DNA of 37,583 nt, taken from an uncultured Bacteroidales bacterium. Its GTDB lineage: Bacteria; Bacteroidota; Bacteroidia; Bacteroidales; Bacteroidaceae. Of this stretch, positions 6,894 to 16,230 are shown one piece after another. Numbering within the stretch: position 1 is the stretch's first letter; each line of letters opens with the position of its first letter. The stretch lies in the NCBI GenBank assembly GCA_902801425.1, contig CADCIQ010000032.1:1-37583 (forward strand). The letters run 5' to 3'. The notes beneath the pieces are model-generated. The model searched no databases, had not been told where the DNA came from, and was given only the letters and a program-made list of their open reading frames with translations. Made by a program: the position numbers and the translations under genes.

Positions 6894-8782
6894 AGAAATG
6901 GACGATAGAAGACTCTAAGGAGATCTACAACATCAAAGGCTGGGGCGTTAACTTCTTCGGAGTGAACGAGAAAGGTCATGTATATGTCACGCCTAAGAAG
7001 AATAATGTTCAGGTGGATTTGAAGGAAGTGGTCGATGAACTGGCTGCTGCCCACATTTCCGCACCTCTGCTGCTGCGTTTCCCCGACATTCTTGATACAC
7101 GTATCCAGTCAACGGCTGCGTGCTTTGAGAAGGCAACCAAGGAGTATAACTTCAAGGGTGACCATTATATCGTGTTCCCTATCAAGGTGAACCAGATGCG
7201 ACCTGTCGTTGAGGAGATTATCTCGCATGGTGCAAAATATAACATCGGACTTGAGGCTGGCTCTAAGCCTGAGCTTCACGCCGTTCTTGCACAGCACATG
7301 GATTCTGACTCTATCGTGATCTGTAACGGTCACAAGGACCAGAATTTCATCGAGATGGCTTTGCTTGCACAGAAGATGGGCAAGCGTCTGTTCCTCGTTA
7401 TCGAGAAACTTCCAGAACTTCGCATAATCGCTGAGACAGCCGCAAAGCTCAACGTGCGTCCGAACCTCGGTATCCGTATCAAACTCGCTTCTTCAGGCGC
7501 AGGAAAGTGGCAGGAAAGCGGTGGTGATGCCTCTAAGTTCGGTCTTAACTCATCAGAGCTTCTTCTCGCACTTGAGATGCTTGACCAGATGGGACTTCGT
7601 GATTGTCTGAAACTCATCCATTTCCATATCGGTTCGCAGATTACCAAGATTCGCCGTATCTCAACAGCTCTTCGTGAGGCTGCCCAGTATTACGTACAGT
7701 TGCATCAGATGGGCTTCGGCATTGAGTTTGTGGATTGTGGAGGTGGACTTGGCGTTGACTATGACGGTACACGTTCAAGTAATTCAGAGTCATCGGTAAA
7801 CTACTCAATACAGGAGTATGTGAACGACTGCGTATATACCTTCGTTGATGCAGCCGACAAGAATGAGATTCCCCACCCTACCCTTATCTCTGAGGGTGGT
7901 CGCTCTCTTGCAGCACATCATTCTGTTCTTATCCTTGATGTGCTTGAAAGCGTGAGTGCTCCACAGATGCCAGAGGATTTCCAGCCAGGTGAGAATGACC
8001 ATCAGCTTGTTCACGACCTTACGGAGATATGGGATAAACTCTCCATTCGCTCTATGCTTGAGGACTGGCATGATGCAGAAGACATTCGCGAAGAGGCTCT
8101 TGACCTCTTCCGTCATGGTATTATCGACCTAAAAACTCGCGCGCAGATTGAGTCTCTCTATTGGGCTATCACTCACGAGGTTTCAGAACTGGCACACCAC
8201 CAGAAGCACGTTCCTGATGAGCTTCGCAGTCTTGACAAGCAGATGGCAGATAAGTATTTCTGCAATTTTTCTCTCTTCCAGAGCATGCCTGACTCATGGG
8301 GTATTGACCAGCTCTTCCCTATCATGCCTATTCAGAGGCTTGACGAGCAGCCAACACGCTCAGCACAGATTCAGGATATCACCTGCGATTCCGACGGTAA
8401 GGTGGCTACTTATGTAAATGGCGGTCAGCAGACAAGCTACCTGCCTTTGCATCCTGTCAAGCATGGCGAACATTATTATATAGGTGTTTTCCTTGTCGGG
8501 GCATATCAGGAGATTCTCGGTAATATGCACAACCTCTTCGGAGATACCAATGCCGTTCATATCTCTGTTGATGACAAGGGATATCACATTGACAAAACTA
8601 TTGATGGTGAGACCGTTGCCGATGTATTGGAATATGTTCAGTACTCACCAAAGAACCTTGTCCGCCGTCTTGAGATCTGGGTAGCAAAGTCAGTCAAGGA
8701 AGGCAAGATCACGCTCGAAGAGGGTAAGGAATTTATCTCTAACTATCGTGCAGGCCTTTACGGCTATACATATCTTGAATAG
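6890..8782 (+). CDS. speA: Biosynthetic arginine decarboxylase
   Basis: A 630-residue PLP enzyme of the SpeA (alanine-racemase-fold) family, converting arginine to agmatine for polyamine synthesis. Recognisable features: VFPIKVNQMRPVVEEI (PLP-lysine segment), GLEAGSKPEL, HFHIGSQI, EFVDCGGGLGVDYDG (phosphate-binding glycine loop), ISEGGRSLAAHH, and the C-terminal NLFGDTNAVH. The length is typical. It overlaps the aroK stop by 4 nt and lies 26 nt before argB, placing arginine use beside arginine synthesis. Confidence 0.95.
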   Translation: MKKWTIEDSKEIYNIKGWGVNFFGVNEKGHVYVTPKKNNVQVDLKEVVDELAAAHISAPLLLRFPDILDTRIQSTAACFEKATKEYNFKGDHYIVFPIKVNQMRPVVEEIISHGAKYNIGLEAGSKPELHAVLAQHMDSDSIVICNGHKDQNFIEMALLAQKMGKRLFLVIEKLPELRIIAETAAKLNVRPNLGIRIKLASSGAGKWQESGGDASKFGLNSSELLLALEMLDQMGLRDCLKLIHFHIGSQITKIRRISTALREAAQYYVQLHQMGFGIEFVDCGGGLGVDYDGTRSSNSESSVNYSIQEYVNDCVYTFVDAADKNEIPHPTLISEGGRSLAAHHSVLILDVLESVSAPQMPEDFQPGENDHQLVHDLTEIWDKLSIRSMLEDWHDAEDIREEALDLFRHGIIDLKTRAQIESLYWAITHEVSELAHHQKHVPDELRSLDKQMADKYFCNFSLFQSMPDSWGIDQLFPIMPIQRLDEQPTRSAQIQDITCDSDGKVATYVNGGQQTSYLPLHPVKHGEHYYIGVFLVGAYQEILGNMHNLFGDTNAVHISVDDKGYHIDKTIDGETVADVLEYVQYSPKNLVRRLEIWVAKSVKEGKITLEEGKEFISNYRAGLYGYTYLE

Positions 8783-8808
8783 TTTTTCATAGGACAAAAA
8801 GAAAGGAA

Positions 8809-9609
8809 ATGAAGAAAATCACTATAGTAAAGGTAGGAGGCGCAGTAGTTGAGGATGCTGCTCAGCTTGATGCTCTCCTTGAAAACTTCAGCAAGATTGA
8901 AGGTCCAAAGATTCTCGTACACGGAGGTGGTCGTCGTGCCACTAAGGTAGCCGCTTCTCTCGGCATAGAAAGCGTTATGGTAGGCGGTCGCCGCGTTACC
9001 GATGCAAAGATGCTTGAGGTTGTGACAATGGTTTACGGCGGTCTCGTCAATAAGAACCTTGTAGCCAAGCTTCAGGCAAATAAGGTAAACGCAATCGGTC
9101 TTACAGGCGCAGATATGGATGTTATCCGTTCGCACAAACGTCCTTTGAAGAAAATGGAAGTTGACGGCGAGGAAAAGATGGTTGACTTCGGTTTCGTAGG
9201 CGATGTGGATCGTGCTGACGGTAAGGCTCTCGCAAGTCTCATCCAGCAAGGCGTAGTACCCGTCATCGCTCCTCTAACACACGATGGCGAGGGAAATATC
9301 CTCAACACCAACGCTGATACAATGGCTTCAGAGACAGCCAAGGCTCTTGCTGCAGAAGGTTATGAGACTACCCTCATCTACTCTTTTGAGAAGAAAGGCG
9401 TACTCAGCAATCCAGATGACGATGATAGCGTTATCCCAACCATTAACCACGCAGATTTCGAGCGCTACAAGGCTGACGGCACTATCTCTGGCGGTATGCT
9501 ACCAAAGATTGAGAATGCCCTCGCAGCAGTTGATGCTGGCGTTTCAAGGGTTATCATCACCCTCGCCACAGCCATTGACGGCAATCACGGCACTATCATC
9601 AGCAAGTAA
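8809..9609 (+). CDS. argB: Acetylglutamate (or succinylglutamate) kinase
   Basis: A 266-residue amino-acid kinase for the second step of arginine synthesis. Motifs: KVGGAVVED, LVHGGGRRAT, VGGRRVTDAKMLEVV, NAIGLTGADMDVI, INTNADTMA-like (ILNTNADTMAS), and SGGMLPKIENALAAVDAGV. In Bacteroides the pathway is known to run through N-succinyl intermediates, so the natural substrate here may be N-succinylglutamate; the sequence alone does not settle that. The gap of 26 nt after speA suggests co-transcription. A tandem repeat and a hairpin terminator follow. Confidence 0.93.
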   Translation: MKKITIVKVGGAVVEDAAQLDALLENFSKIEGPKILVHGGGRRATKVAASLGIESVMVGGRRVTDAKMLEVVTMVYGGLVNKNLVAKLQANKVNAIGLTGADMDVIRSHKRPLKKMEVDGEEKMVDFGFVGDVDRADGKALASLIQQGVVPVIAPLTHDGEGNILNTNADTMASETAKALAAEGYETTLIYSFEKKGVLSNPDDDDSVIPTINHADFERYKADGTISGGMLPKIENALAAVDAGVSRVIITLATAIDGNHGTIISK

Positions 9610-9708
9610 GGGCTAAAGTCAAAGGGCTAAAGTCTAAAGACAAAGGACTAAAGTCTAAAGACAAAGGGCTAAAGTCTAAAGACAAAGGTCTAAGGTCTAA
9701 AGGCGAAA
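9610..9708. repeat. 21-bp tandem repeat after argB
   Basis: One 14-bp partial unit, then about four units of GGGCTAAAGTCTAAAGACAAA at 9624, 9645, 9666 and 9687, the last diverged. The units have no spacers and are not CRISPR-like. The array begins immediately after the argB stop. Confidence 0.85.
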
Positions 9709-9761
9709 GTCATTGTTATTAGAGTTTTTTGTAGCAAAAGTGTAAAAATAAGTTAAAAAGG

Positions 9762-9790
9762 AAGGGCAAATGTAACTTTTGCCCTTTTAT
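9762..9790 (+). terminator. Hairpin terminator after the argB operon
   Basis: AAGGGCAAA (9762-9770), loop of 7 nt, TTTGCCCTT (9778-9786), then TTATTAT. It lies just before the sigma factor gene, in its likely promoter/leader (AACTTTTG at 9774-9781 is one base off the -7 box). Confidence 0.6.
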
Positions 9791-9814
9791 TATAGTCTTT
9801 CAATCAGAGCACAG

Positions 9815-10336
9815 ATGAAGAATATCAGTTTCAAGACCGACGTACTTCCTATGAAGGACAAGCTCTTCAGGCTTGCCTTCCGCATCACGCTCAACCAGCA
9901 GGATGCAGAGGATGTTGTGCAGGAGACGCTGATAAAAATCTGGAACCGGCACGATCAATGGGACGAGATAGAATCCCTCGAAGGCTGGGCGTTGACAATA
10001 GCGCGCAACATGGCGCTTGATATCCTTCGAAAACAGGACATTCATCGCACGGTCTCTTTGGATGAACCTCTTTCCTCTAACACCCATCACCTGACACACA
10101 CTACCCATACTCCGTATGAGCAGATGATGGAAAAGGAACGCATCGCAATGGTTCGCGACTTGATGAACTCTCTACCCGAGAAACAGCGTACAGCTATGCA
10201 GCTTCGCGATTTCGAGGATAAGTCGTACAAGGAAATCGCCGCTATCATGCAGATAAGCGAAGACCAAGTGAAGATAAACATCTTCCGAGCACGACAATTC
10301 ATCAAGAAAAGTTATGATTCACTACAAAACAGTTAA
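9815..10336 (+). CDS. ECF-type RNA polymerase sigma factor
   Basis: A 173-residue sigma-70-family protein of the extracytoplasmic-function type. Region 2 is LFRLAFRITLNQQDAEDVVQETLIKIWNR..SLEGWALTIARNMALDILRK. Region 4 is LMNSLPEKQRTAMQLRDFEDKSYKEIAAIMQISEDQVKINIFRARQFIKK, an HTH for the -35 element. The ATG at 9815 gives the common Bacteroidetes start MKNISFKTDVLPMKDKLFRLA; earlier in-frame codons are non-coding leader. The next gene, 43 nt downstream, encodes a probable anti-sigma factor. Confidence 0.92.
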   Translation: MKNISFKTDVLPMKDKLFRLAFRITLNQQDAEDVVQETLIKIWNRHDQWDEIESLEGWALTIARNMALDILRKQDIHRTVSLDEPLSSNTHHLTHTTHTPYEQMMEKERIAMVRDLMNSLPEKQRTAMQLRDFEDKSYKEIAAIMQISEDQVKINIFRARQFIKKSYDSLQNS

Positions 10337-10379
10337 GTTTGATGTGGTATCTCTCCGCATTACCCAAAACAAAGACAAT

Positions 10380-10856
10380 ATGGACTATAAATACATAGAA
10401 CAACTATTAGAGCGCTATTTCAAGTGCGAGACCTCTTTGGAAGAGGAACGTATCTTGCGCACATTCTTCTCACAGAAGGACGTGCCTGTGACTCTGTTGC
10501 CTTATCGCGACTTGTTCATGTATGAGCAGTCTGGCATGGAAGAAGCGCACCTTAGCTCTGATTTCGATGAGCGTATGCTTGCTCTCATCGACGATGAGCC
10601 AAAGCATGTAAAGGCACGCACAATAACCATGCAAAGCCGCCTCCGCCCTCTCTATAAGGCTGCCGCAGTAGTAGGTATAATCCTTTCTCTCGGACTTGCT
10701 GCACAGATGCCATACCAGCGCGAGGCACTTCAGGACGCACAACAGTTCGCTGCTTCACACTCGAAGGACTCAATCACAATCAACACAGCCAACAGCGTTG
10801 CTATGGCTGACTCTTCAAAGATTGACTCCACAAAGGCGTCCACATTACTCAGATAA
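10380..10856 (+). CDS. Probable membrane-bound anti-sigma factor
   Basis: A 158-residue protein: a cytoplasmic N-terminal region starting MDYKYIEQLLERYFKCETSLEEERILRTFF, one membrane segment (about residues 91-108, LYKAAAVVGIILSLGLAAQ) and a Ser/Asp-rich extracytoplasmic tail. 'LL.RYF...TSLEEE..L..FF' is a common N-terminus of Bacteroidetes anti-sigma or regulatory proteins paired with ECF sigma factors. I assign it from this motif, the topology and its place right after the sigma gene. The ATG at 10380 is preferred over upstream in-frame starts that overlap the sigma gene end. Confidence 0.7.
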   Translation: MDYKYIEQLLERYFKCETSLEEERILRTFFSQKDVPVTLLPYRDLFMYEQSGMEEAHLSSDFDERMLALIDDEPKHVKARTITMQSRLRPLYKAAAVVGIILSLGLAAQMPYQREALQDAQQFAASHSKDSITINTANSVAMADSSKIDSTKASTLLR

Positions 10857-10938
10857 TTTCTAAGCTTTTAAATAATTTTCTTGTTTACTAAAACTCAGTT
10901 GTGATAGCTTGTGAAAACTAATCCAACTGATTCCAGAT

Positions 10939-10977
10939 AAGTTGAAAGTTGCAGGCTTAAGCCTCTTCTTTCAACTT
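10939..10977 (+). terminator. Hairpin after the sigma/anti-sigma operon
   Basis: AAGTTGAAAG (10939-10948) pairs with CTTTCAACTT (10968-10977), with an inner AGGCTTAAGCCT palindrome in the loop. Confidence 0.6.
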
Positions 10978-10997
10978 TCTGCTATTATATACACAAC

Positions 10998-11021
10998 AAA
11001 AAAGCCGCCCTTACGGACGGC
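10998..11021 (-). terminator. Rho-independent terminator of the minus-strand lipoprotein gene
   Basis: On the minus strand GCCGTCC-GTAA-GGGCGGC is followed by TTTTTT. It lies 22 nt past the lipoprotein stop and can also stop transcription from the left. Confidence 0.85.
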
Positions 11022-11042
11022 TATTTCTATAATGATGAACTA

Positions 11043-11471
11043 TTATTTTGCGGAATCATTATTCTCTTTGTTCTCCTTAGACTGAGGAACAAGCATATAT
11101 TCTTTTTCTGCAGGTGCGCTGGCACAGTTTGTAGCGCAGTCAATAGCCAATCCGATCAAACCACCGATAAGTATATTTCCGAAAGCCCAACCATTTATCT
11201 TTCTCTTTAATACAATATCATCGAAAGTGTGATTCTGCGAAGTGATTTGAATATGCTGACCGTTAATTTTACGGCGACTCACCTTTACTACAGCTGGCAG
11301 AACCACACCTGTGTAAGTCTGTTTCTCTGTTTTTATATTTACAGGCTCATCAATGTCTCCCTTGATAGTGATACTTGGATCACCACCAGAAACGATAGTA
11401 GCACATGATGAAAGCATACAAGAAGCAACAACTGCTGCAATAATAGATTTACAAACTCTAAACTCTTTCAT
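11043..11471 (-). CDS. Small lipoprotein with glycine-zipper-like segment
   Basis: A 142-residue secreted lipoprotein. A signal peptide ends in the lipobox LSSC (C23). The mature part begins CATIVSGGDPSITIKGD, has a short beta-rich PEGA-like segment (TGVVLPAVVKVSRRKINGQHIQI), and a hydrophobic glycine-rich stretch WAFGNILIGGLIGLAIDCATNCA near residues 94-116. The layout resembles bacterial lipoproteins of the 'CATI..G....V.I' type with a C-terminal GN..iGG..G..iD motif. Function unknown; likely envelope-associated. Confidence 0.75.
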   Translation of the reverse strand: MKEFRVCKSIIAAVVASCMLSSCATIVSGGDPSITIKGDIDEPVNIKTEKQTYTGVVLPAVVKVSRRKINGQHIQITSQNHTFDDIVLKRKINGWAFGNILIGGLIGLAIDCATNCASAPAEKEYMLVPQSKENKENNDSAK

Positions 11472-11653
11472 AATAATAATATAGTATTTGTTTATTTCTT
11501 AGATAACTGTCACTAACAATATGGAAGTCCACACGTTTTTGATATTATGAAAACCAACACTTTCCGTTATATCACAAACCGTCTCTATCCATTTAGCTTA
11601 TCATTTTGACATAAAATCCGTCTATAACAGAATCTCAAGCCAAAAAAACGCTG

Positions 11654-11684
11654 CAAAGATACAATTTTTTCCTCAATAAACAAA
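11654..11684 (-). promoter_or_regulatory. Promoter of the 11043-11471 lipoprotein
   Basis: Minus strand: TTTG (11681-11684), 19-bp spacer, TATCTTTG (11654-11661). This implies a leader of about 175 nt before the ATG; nothing recognisable was seen in it. Confidence 0.65.
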
Positions 11685-11800
11685 AAAAACACAAAAATTT
11701 TGTATTTTCTAATGACATCTTGTGAAAATCGTCCTTTCTGTCTAGTATTGTCTATTATTTTTGACCATATAATTAAAAACAAAAAATATTCAAAGAAATA

Positions 11801-11832
11801 TTTGGTGAAATGAGAAAGAATGATTAATTTTG
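11801..11832 (+). promoter_or_regulatory. Promoter of the coiled-coil/nuclease operon
   Basis: TTTG (11801-11804), a 20-bp spacer and TAATTTTG (11825-11832) match the consensus exactly. The leader to the ATG at 11930 is about 90 nt. Confidence 0.78.
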
Positions 11833-11929
11833 CAATCGAAGGGTATAATATTAATAGCACCCCCAAAACATGTATTCATAAGAATGCATCTCATACGTAA
11901 ATTCTATACCTAATTAACTTCATCTATCT

Positions 11930-12583
11930 ATGACTATAAAAGAAAGCCTAACCAAAATACTTCTTGGAAGAAACATAAACAAAGAACTGGCAACAGCCGT
12001 AGAGGAGAACCATAAGGCACATGACGAGTATAATAATGCTTGTCAAGATAATAATGCGCTCAAAGAAAGACTGAGCGACTTAACTGAATCTTTAAAATCA
12101 CGTACCGAAAGTCTCGCATCTTTAATAAAGGAAAACGAAAGACTCGACTCACATCTTTCACAATTAATGGAAATCAAAGCAATAGATGAAGCACAAGAAT
12201 CGTTAGAAAACATATTAAATGACTATAAGACTAAATTGAACAATTTAAAGGCCAATTTAAATAATAATGAACAAGAACATTATAAACTTCAAAGGCAATT
12301 GGAAAAAATCCAAGATGAAAAGATAAATTTAGATTGTGATATAGAGATACTAAATCAAAAAATAGAATCATCAAAGAAAGAGAGAGAACAACAAATAGGA
12401 AACATATTAAATCAACGAAAAAATATCAAAGAAACCCTTGCTACTCATAAAGAAAAGTGGCAAGCGAATATAGAAGAATTTAATATAAAGATAGTAAATG
12501 CTAACAAGCTAGATCTCTTGGAATTACGACATAAATGTGATGATTACGAAACAAAAATTAAAAACGCTATTGAAACAAAATGA
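11930..12583 (+). CDS. Coiled-coil protein, first gene of a candidate defence operon
   Basis: A protein of 217 residues, almost entirely heptad-patterned coiled coil from about residue 17 to 210 and rich in K, E, N and L. No enzyme motif is visible. Its N-terminus (SLTKILLGRNINKEL) resembles that of the next gene (QIIRFILGRDTNAIL), and both then have QDN(N/S)A(L/I)K about 25 residues later, so the two proteins probably share a docking or oligomerisation module. The stop overlaps the next start by 4 nt, indicating translational coupling. A-rich codon use (AAA, AAT, ATA) differs from the core genes and suggests acquisition. I do not recognise a named family. Confidence 0.7.
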   Translation: MTIKESLTKILLGRNINKELATAVEENHKAHDEYNNACQDNNALKERLSDLTESLKSRTESLASLIKENERLDSHLSQLMEIKAIDEAQESLENILNDYKTKLNNLKANLNNNEQEHYKLQRQLEKIQDEKINLDCDIEILNQKIESSKKEREQQIGNILNQRKNIKETLATHKEKWQANIEEFNIKIVNANKLDLLELRHKCDDYETKIKNAIETK

Positions 12584-15500
12584 TGAAACAAATTATTCGA
12601 TTTATATTAGGAAGGGACACAAACGCCATCCTAAACAAGATTCAGTCATACAAGGATGAGACTTCCCAAATCGAGTCTCAACATAAATCCTTGTTACAGG
12701 ATAATAGCGCAATAAAAAAGAGTATAGACAACTGTGAAAAAAATGTGCATACTATCTCACAAGAAATAGATCAACAAAATAGTAAAATATCTGAGAAACG
12801 TTTTAAATGCGAAACATTAGATAATATCACCAAAACAAAGGAAGATATTTCTGACTATGAGAAAAGAATGAATGAATGCACAGCAAACATTCACAGATTA
12901 AAGCAATCTGTAGATTCTCTTATTGAAGAGATAAACAAACAGAATGAGCGTAAATCTGAACTGGAAGCCCGATACAAAGAGCTCAATACAGACATAAATG
13001 AAACAATTACAAACATTGATGAGTACAGAAGTGTCAATTCTGAAATAAAGAATATTCAGGATTGGCTTCTAACGCATAGTGCCGAATTAACAGGCATTCA
13101 GAAGAAAATCAACACCCGCATACAAGAAATAGAAGATACTGAGCAAAGGATTGATATAACAAACAACGATCCTAAAGCCAAAGAGAAAAAACAAAATGTC
13201 AGCATTCCCATCGAAGATAATGATAAACCAGAAACGAAGGCTGTAAAAGATTCTGTACAAAGGGGAAGTGAAAATTCTTTCCCAAATGAATCCGTAGAAG
13301 GAAAACGAAAGAAGCGTGATAGGAAAATCAAAGAGATTTTCGACATGAAAACAGGTGAAACCATCTTGGCTGATCAATTCTTTGAACAGCCAATAAACGA
13401 ACTTGTAAGATGGCGTTCTATTTTTCAAGAATGCATATCAAAAGACGAACACCGTTTCATTTGCCCGAACTGCCTTGAGCAGATTCGCATATCTGGTCAA
13501 GGTGACGAGCGCGGTATTCCTTCCATTTTCACCCACAAAAATGATAGCGTAGATTGCACTAAGACAACAACAGGACTTTCAGTAGAAGAAATCAATAAAA
13601 GAAAATACAGTCTGGTTGGTCAAAGCTTACGTCACAAAGAGCTGAAGAACATTATTAGTGATTTTTTAAAAGACGAAGGAAGCGTAGCCATTGGGATTAA
13701 GAATGTAGAAACAGAGAAACGTGTTTATAGTTCACTTCCATATTTCAATTGGAGACAACCAGACATACAGATTGAATACAAAGACTGCAAAATTGTGTTT
13801 GAGATTCAACTTTCAACCACATTTCTCAGCGTCATTACGGAGCGTGATACCTTCTATCGTCTAAACAACTATTACATCATCTGGGTATTTAATTTCGATG
13901 ATAACAAGAAATACGTTGACTTAAACAATCTGGCAATAAAAGATATATATTTCGCAAACAAACGCAATGCTTTCATCTTTGATCAGGATGCATCACAATG
14001 GAGCAAAGAAAGAAAACAACTCGTACTAAAATGCAACTGGGTTGATACAAATTCACAATGGCACTATCCCAATACGTCAGAACGCATTGGTGGAGAACCT
14101 GTGACACTTGAACAACTAAAGTTTGATGAGCAAAGTCTAAAGCCTTATTATTTTGACGCGGAAAAGCCATACTTTGAGGAACATCCCGAAATGGCAGAAC
14201 GTTTTGCAGTTGAGCAACGAACAAGGGAAGAATATATCAAAGAGTTAGAGCAAAAAGCAGCCGAAAAAGAGACAAATCGTCAAACTGCTATTGAGAAGAT
14301 GAAAGCAACTGGAGAAAGTGTTATTGCGTATAAGGAAAAGACAAAATTCGGTTTCAAATATGGAACGACTGATATTATTGAACCACATTTCACTTCTTGC
14401 GAAGAAAGAGATAATGGCACATTCATCGTTGGATATAACAAAAAGAAAGGATTGGTGAATCAATATGGAGAGATAATTCGAGAATGTAAATATGTAAACA
14501 TACATTCTTTATCAGGCAATGCCTATCTTGCTGAAGACCTAAATTATTTCTGGCTATGCAACATACAATCTTACTTTAGAGGGCGCACAACAGGCGACAA
14601 AGTAATATCCACCCAAACTAACAAAAGAGTTGAAAAGGTTGAATTATTTCATCGCAATGGGGCATCTCCCTTCTGTCGTTTCTATGTATTAGACGGACAT
14701 AAATTATTGGCAGAAATAGATTGTAATAATGTTTTCGTAGATATTGATGGAAATAAGATCGTCGATGAACAATTCATAAATATGAGATTCTTATCGGACA
14801 ACATGATTCGTGTTCAACGGAAAAGAGATCATCTATGGAATGATATGGACTACGATGGAACATTTCTTTCTAATTGGACTAAATACATAAGCATAGAACA
14901 ATGGGGAAATGGACTTCAAATTGGGGAATATCAAACAGAAAAAAACTGGTATTCGTATAGTAAAAAATATTTCGATATTATTAGTACCAATGGTCAAATT
15001 ATATCTGGTGGTATCTCATCCATCGGAAAACTAATCAATGGCAAGGCTCAAGCAATCATTAATGGAATTCAAGCAGAAATTGGAGCAAATGGAGAATTAA
15101 TACCGGAGCAAGAACTTCAATTCCCCAACAATTATACAGCTATAAAACGTCTTGGTTATTGGAAACTAACGAATCAGGAAGGAAAGGATATCATAACCTA
15201 CAAAGAAAACATCAGCAGCATAAATTATCTCAATAATGATTTGTTCATTATAAAAAAACATAATAAATTTGGTCTTGTAGGTTCTAATGGCATCATTATC
15301 CAATGCCAATACGACTCCTTTGTCCCTTGGGCATCGGGAATATTTAAAGTATGCAGCAATGGATACCAAGAACTAAAAGACGAATCAGGCAAAGCTATAG
15401 GTAATAGATATAATGAAATAGGAAATTTAGAAGATGACAAAGCAAAAGTTTGTTACAGAAAAGCAACAGGACATATTGATGCAAAAGGTATGCCTATTCC

Positions 15501-16179
15501 TGATGTTGAAATAAAACTGACAGACGGTTTCGTAAAATATGGATTTATGATGAAATGGGGTCTAAAAGATTCTGTCGGTAAAAATGTTTTAAACTGTGAA
15601 TATATGGATATAACATCATTTCATGGATATTACTATGCAATTACATTAGATGGAAAACTTAAAAGAACAAATACAAAAACACAAAATGTTGTTCCCGTAA
15701 AAGGACGTAAGATAAAAGAAACAAAAAGTAGCATCATATATAATGTCGGAAATATGAATCTCTTAGTTCGTCTAACTATGGCTAAAAAAATATGGAATGA
15801 CCAAATACCAGATACAGCTGATTTGCTAATCACACATATAAACAAAGAACACAAAAAAAGTGGACGATACCATTATACCAATCTTCACATATATGCAAAA
15901 CCATATTCTCAACAAGAAAAAGAAATGGAATCAAACAACAATAAAAAAATTGATATAGATGAGATTGTAAACGGAGTTATTGTTAAGGTCAAGAATGGAA
16001 GTGCCATTGTTAAACTTGATGATGGAGCAACCATTTTTATACATAAAAGTTACTTTAATAACAATGTAATTAATGGTGAAAACAAAGGGCATAATATAAC
16101 AGTCAAAATGATTGGATTTGATAATGTACACAAAAAAGAAAAATGGGAGATAATAGAATTAAGTGCTCCTCAAGTGTAA
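12580..16179 (+). CDS. Multidomain coiled-coil / CoiA-like nuclease / WG-repeat / S1-domain protein
   Basis: A protein of 1199 residues. About 5-195: coiled coil preceded by the ILGRDTN motif shared with the upstream protein. About 198-256: charged linker. About 285-450: nuclease-like domain resembling CoiA and DUF6035 proteins: C295-P-N-C298, FTHK (H319), DC (C326), LVGQSLRHKELK, QPDIQIEYKD (D395), FEIQLS (E408-I-Q410) and ERDTFYRLNNYYIIWVF. The D..ExQ pattern fits a PD-(D/E)XK-fold variant, and the Cys/His set may bind zinc. About 585-1090: WG-like repeats (TKFGFKYG, KKGLVNQYG, NKFGLVGSNG, MKWGLKDSVG). About 1125-1199: S1/OB fold (GVIVKVKNGSAIVKLDDGATIFIHKSYF). The architecture suggests a nucleic-acid sensor-effector. 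Function is inferred, and I know of no characterised system with this order. Confidence 0.78.
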   Translation: MMKQIIRFILGRDTNAILNKIQSYKDETSQIESQHKSLLQDNSAIKKSIDNCEKNVHTISQEIDQQNSKISEKRFKCETLDNITKTKEDISDYEKRMNECTANIHRLKQSVDSLIEEINKQNERKSELEARYKELNTDINETITNIDEYRSVNSEIKNIQDWLLTHSAELTGIQKKINTRIQEIEDTEQRIDITNNDPKAKEKKQNVSIPIEDNDKPETKAVKDSVQRGSENSFPNESVEGKRKKRDRKIKEIFDMKTGETILADQFFEQPINELVRWRSIFQECISKDEHRFICPNCLEQIRISGQGDERGIPSIFTHKNDSVDCTKTTTGLSVEEINKRKYSLVGQSLRHKELKNIISDFLKDEGSVAIGIKNVETEKRVYSSLPYFNWRQPDIQIEYKDCKIVFEIQLSTTFLSVITERDTFYRLNNYYIIWVFNFDDNKKYVDLNNLAIKDIYFANKRNAFIFDQDASQWSKERKQLVLKCNWVDTNSQWHYPNTSERIGGEPVTLEQLKFDEQSLKPYYFDAEKPYFEEHPEMAERFAVEQRTREEYIKELEQKAAEKETNRQTAIEKMKATGESVIAYKEKTKFGFKYGTTDIIEPHFTSCEERDNGTFIVGYNKKKGLVNQYGEIIRECKYVNIHSLSGNAYLAEDLNYFWLCNIQSYFRGRTTGDKVISTQTNKRVEKVELFHRNGASPFCRFYVLDGHKLLAEIDCNNVFVDIDGNKIVDEQFINMRFLSDNMIRVQRKRDHLWNDMDYDGTFLSNWTKYISIEQWGNGLQIGEYQTEKNWYSYSKKYFDIISTNGQIISGGISSIGKLINGKAQAIINGIQAEIGANGELIPEQELQFPNNYTAIKRLGYWKLTNQEGKDIITYKENISSINYLNNDLFIIKKHNKFGLVGSNGIIIQCQYDSFVPWASGIFKVCSNGYQELKDESGKAIGNRYNEIGNLEDDKAKVCYRKATGHIDAKGMPIPDVEIKLTDGFVKYGFMMKWGLKDSVGKNVLNCEYMDITSFHGYYYAITLDGKLKRTNTKTQNVVPVKGRKIKETKSSIIYNVGNMNLLVRLTMAKKIWNDQIPDTADLLITHINKEHKKSGRYHYTNLHIYAKPYSQQEKEMESNNNKKIDIDEIVNGVIVKVKNGSAIVKLDDGATIFIHKSYFNNNVINGENKGHNITVKMIGFDNVHKKEKWEIIELSAPQV

Positions 16180-16187
16180 ATATGGTA

Positions 16188-16230
16188 AGTCCGTTGTAGT
16201 TCCGTTGTAAATCCGTTGCAAGTCCGTTCC
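16188..16230. repeat. 11-bp tandem repeat (TCCGTT units)
   Basis: Four imperfect units of about AGTCCGTTGTA. The following 16231-16290 is rich in GAGCGAAGG/GCGGAGG-like units. Similar pieces recur at 31531-31604 in a partly inverted arrangement. Confidence 0.6.

Noticed and set aside
9610-9708. Repeated 21-bp units as a possible CRISPR array
   Set aside because: The units are contiguous with no unique spacers, and no cas genes are nearby.
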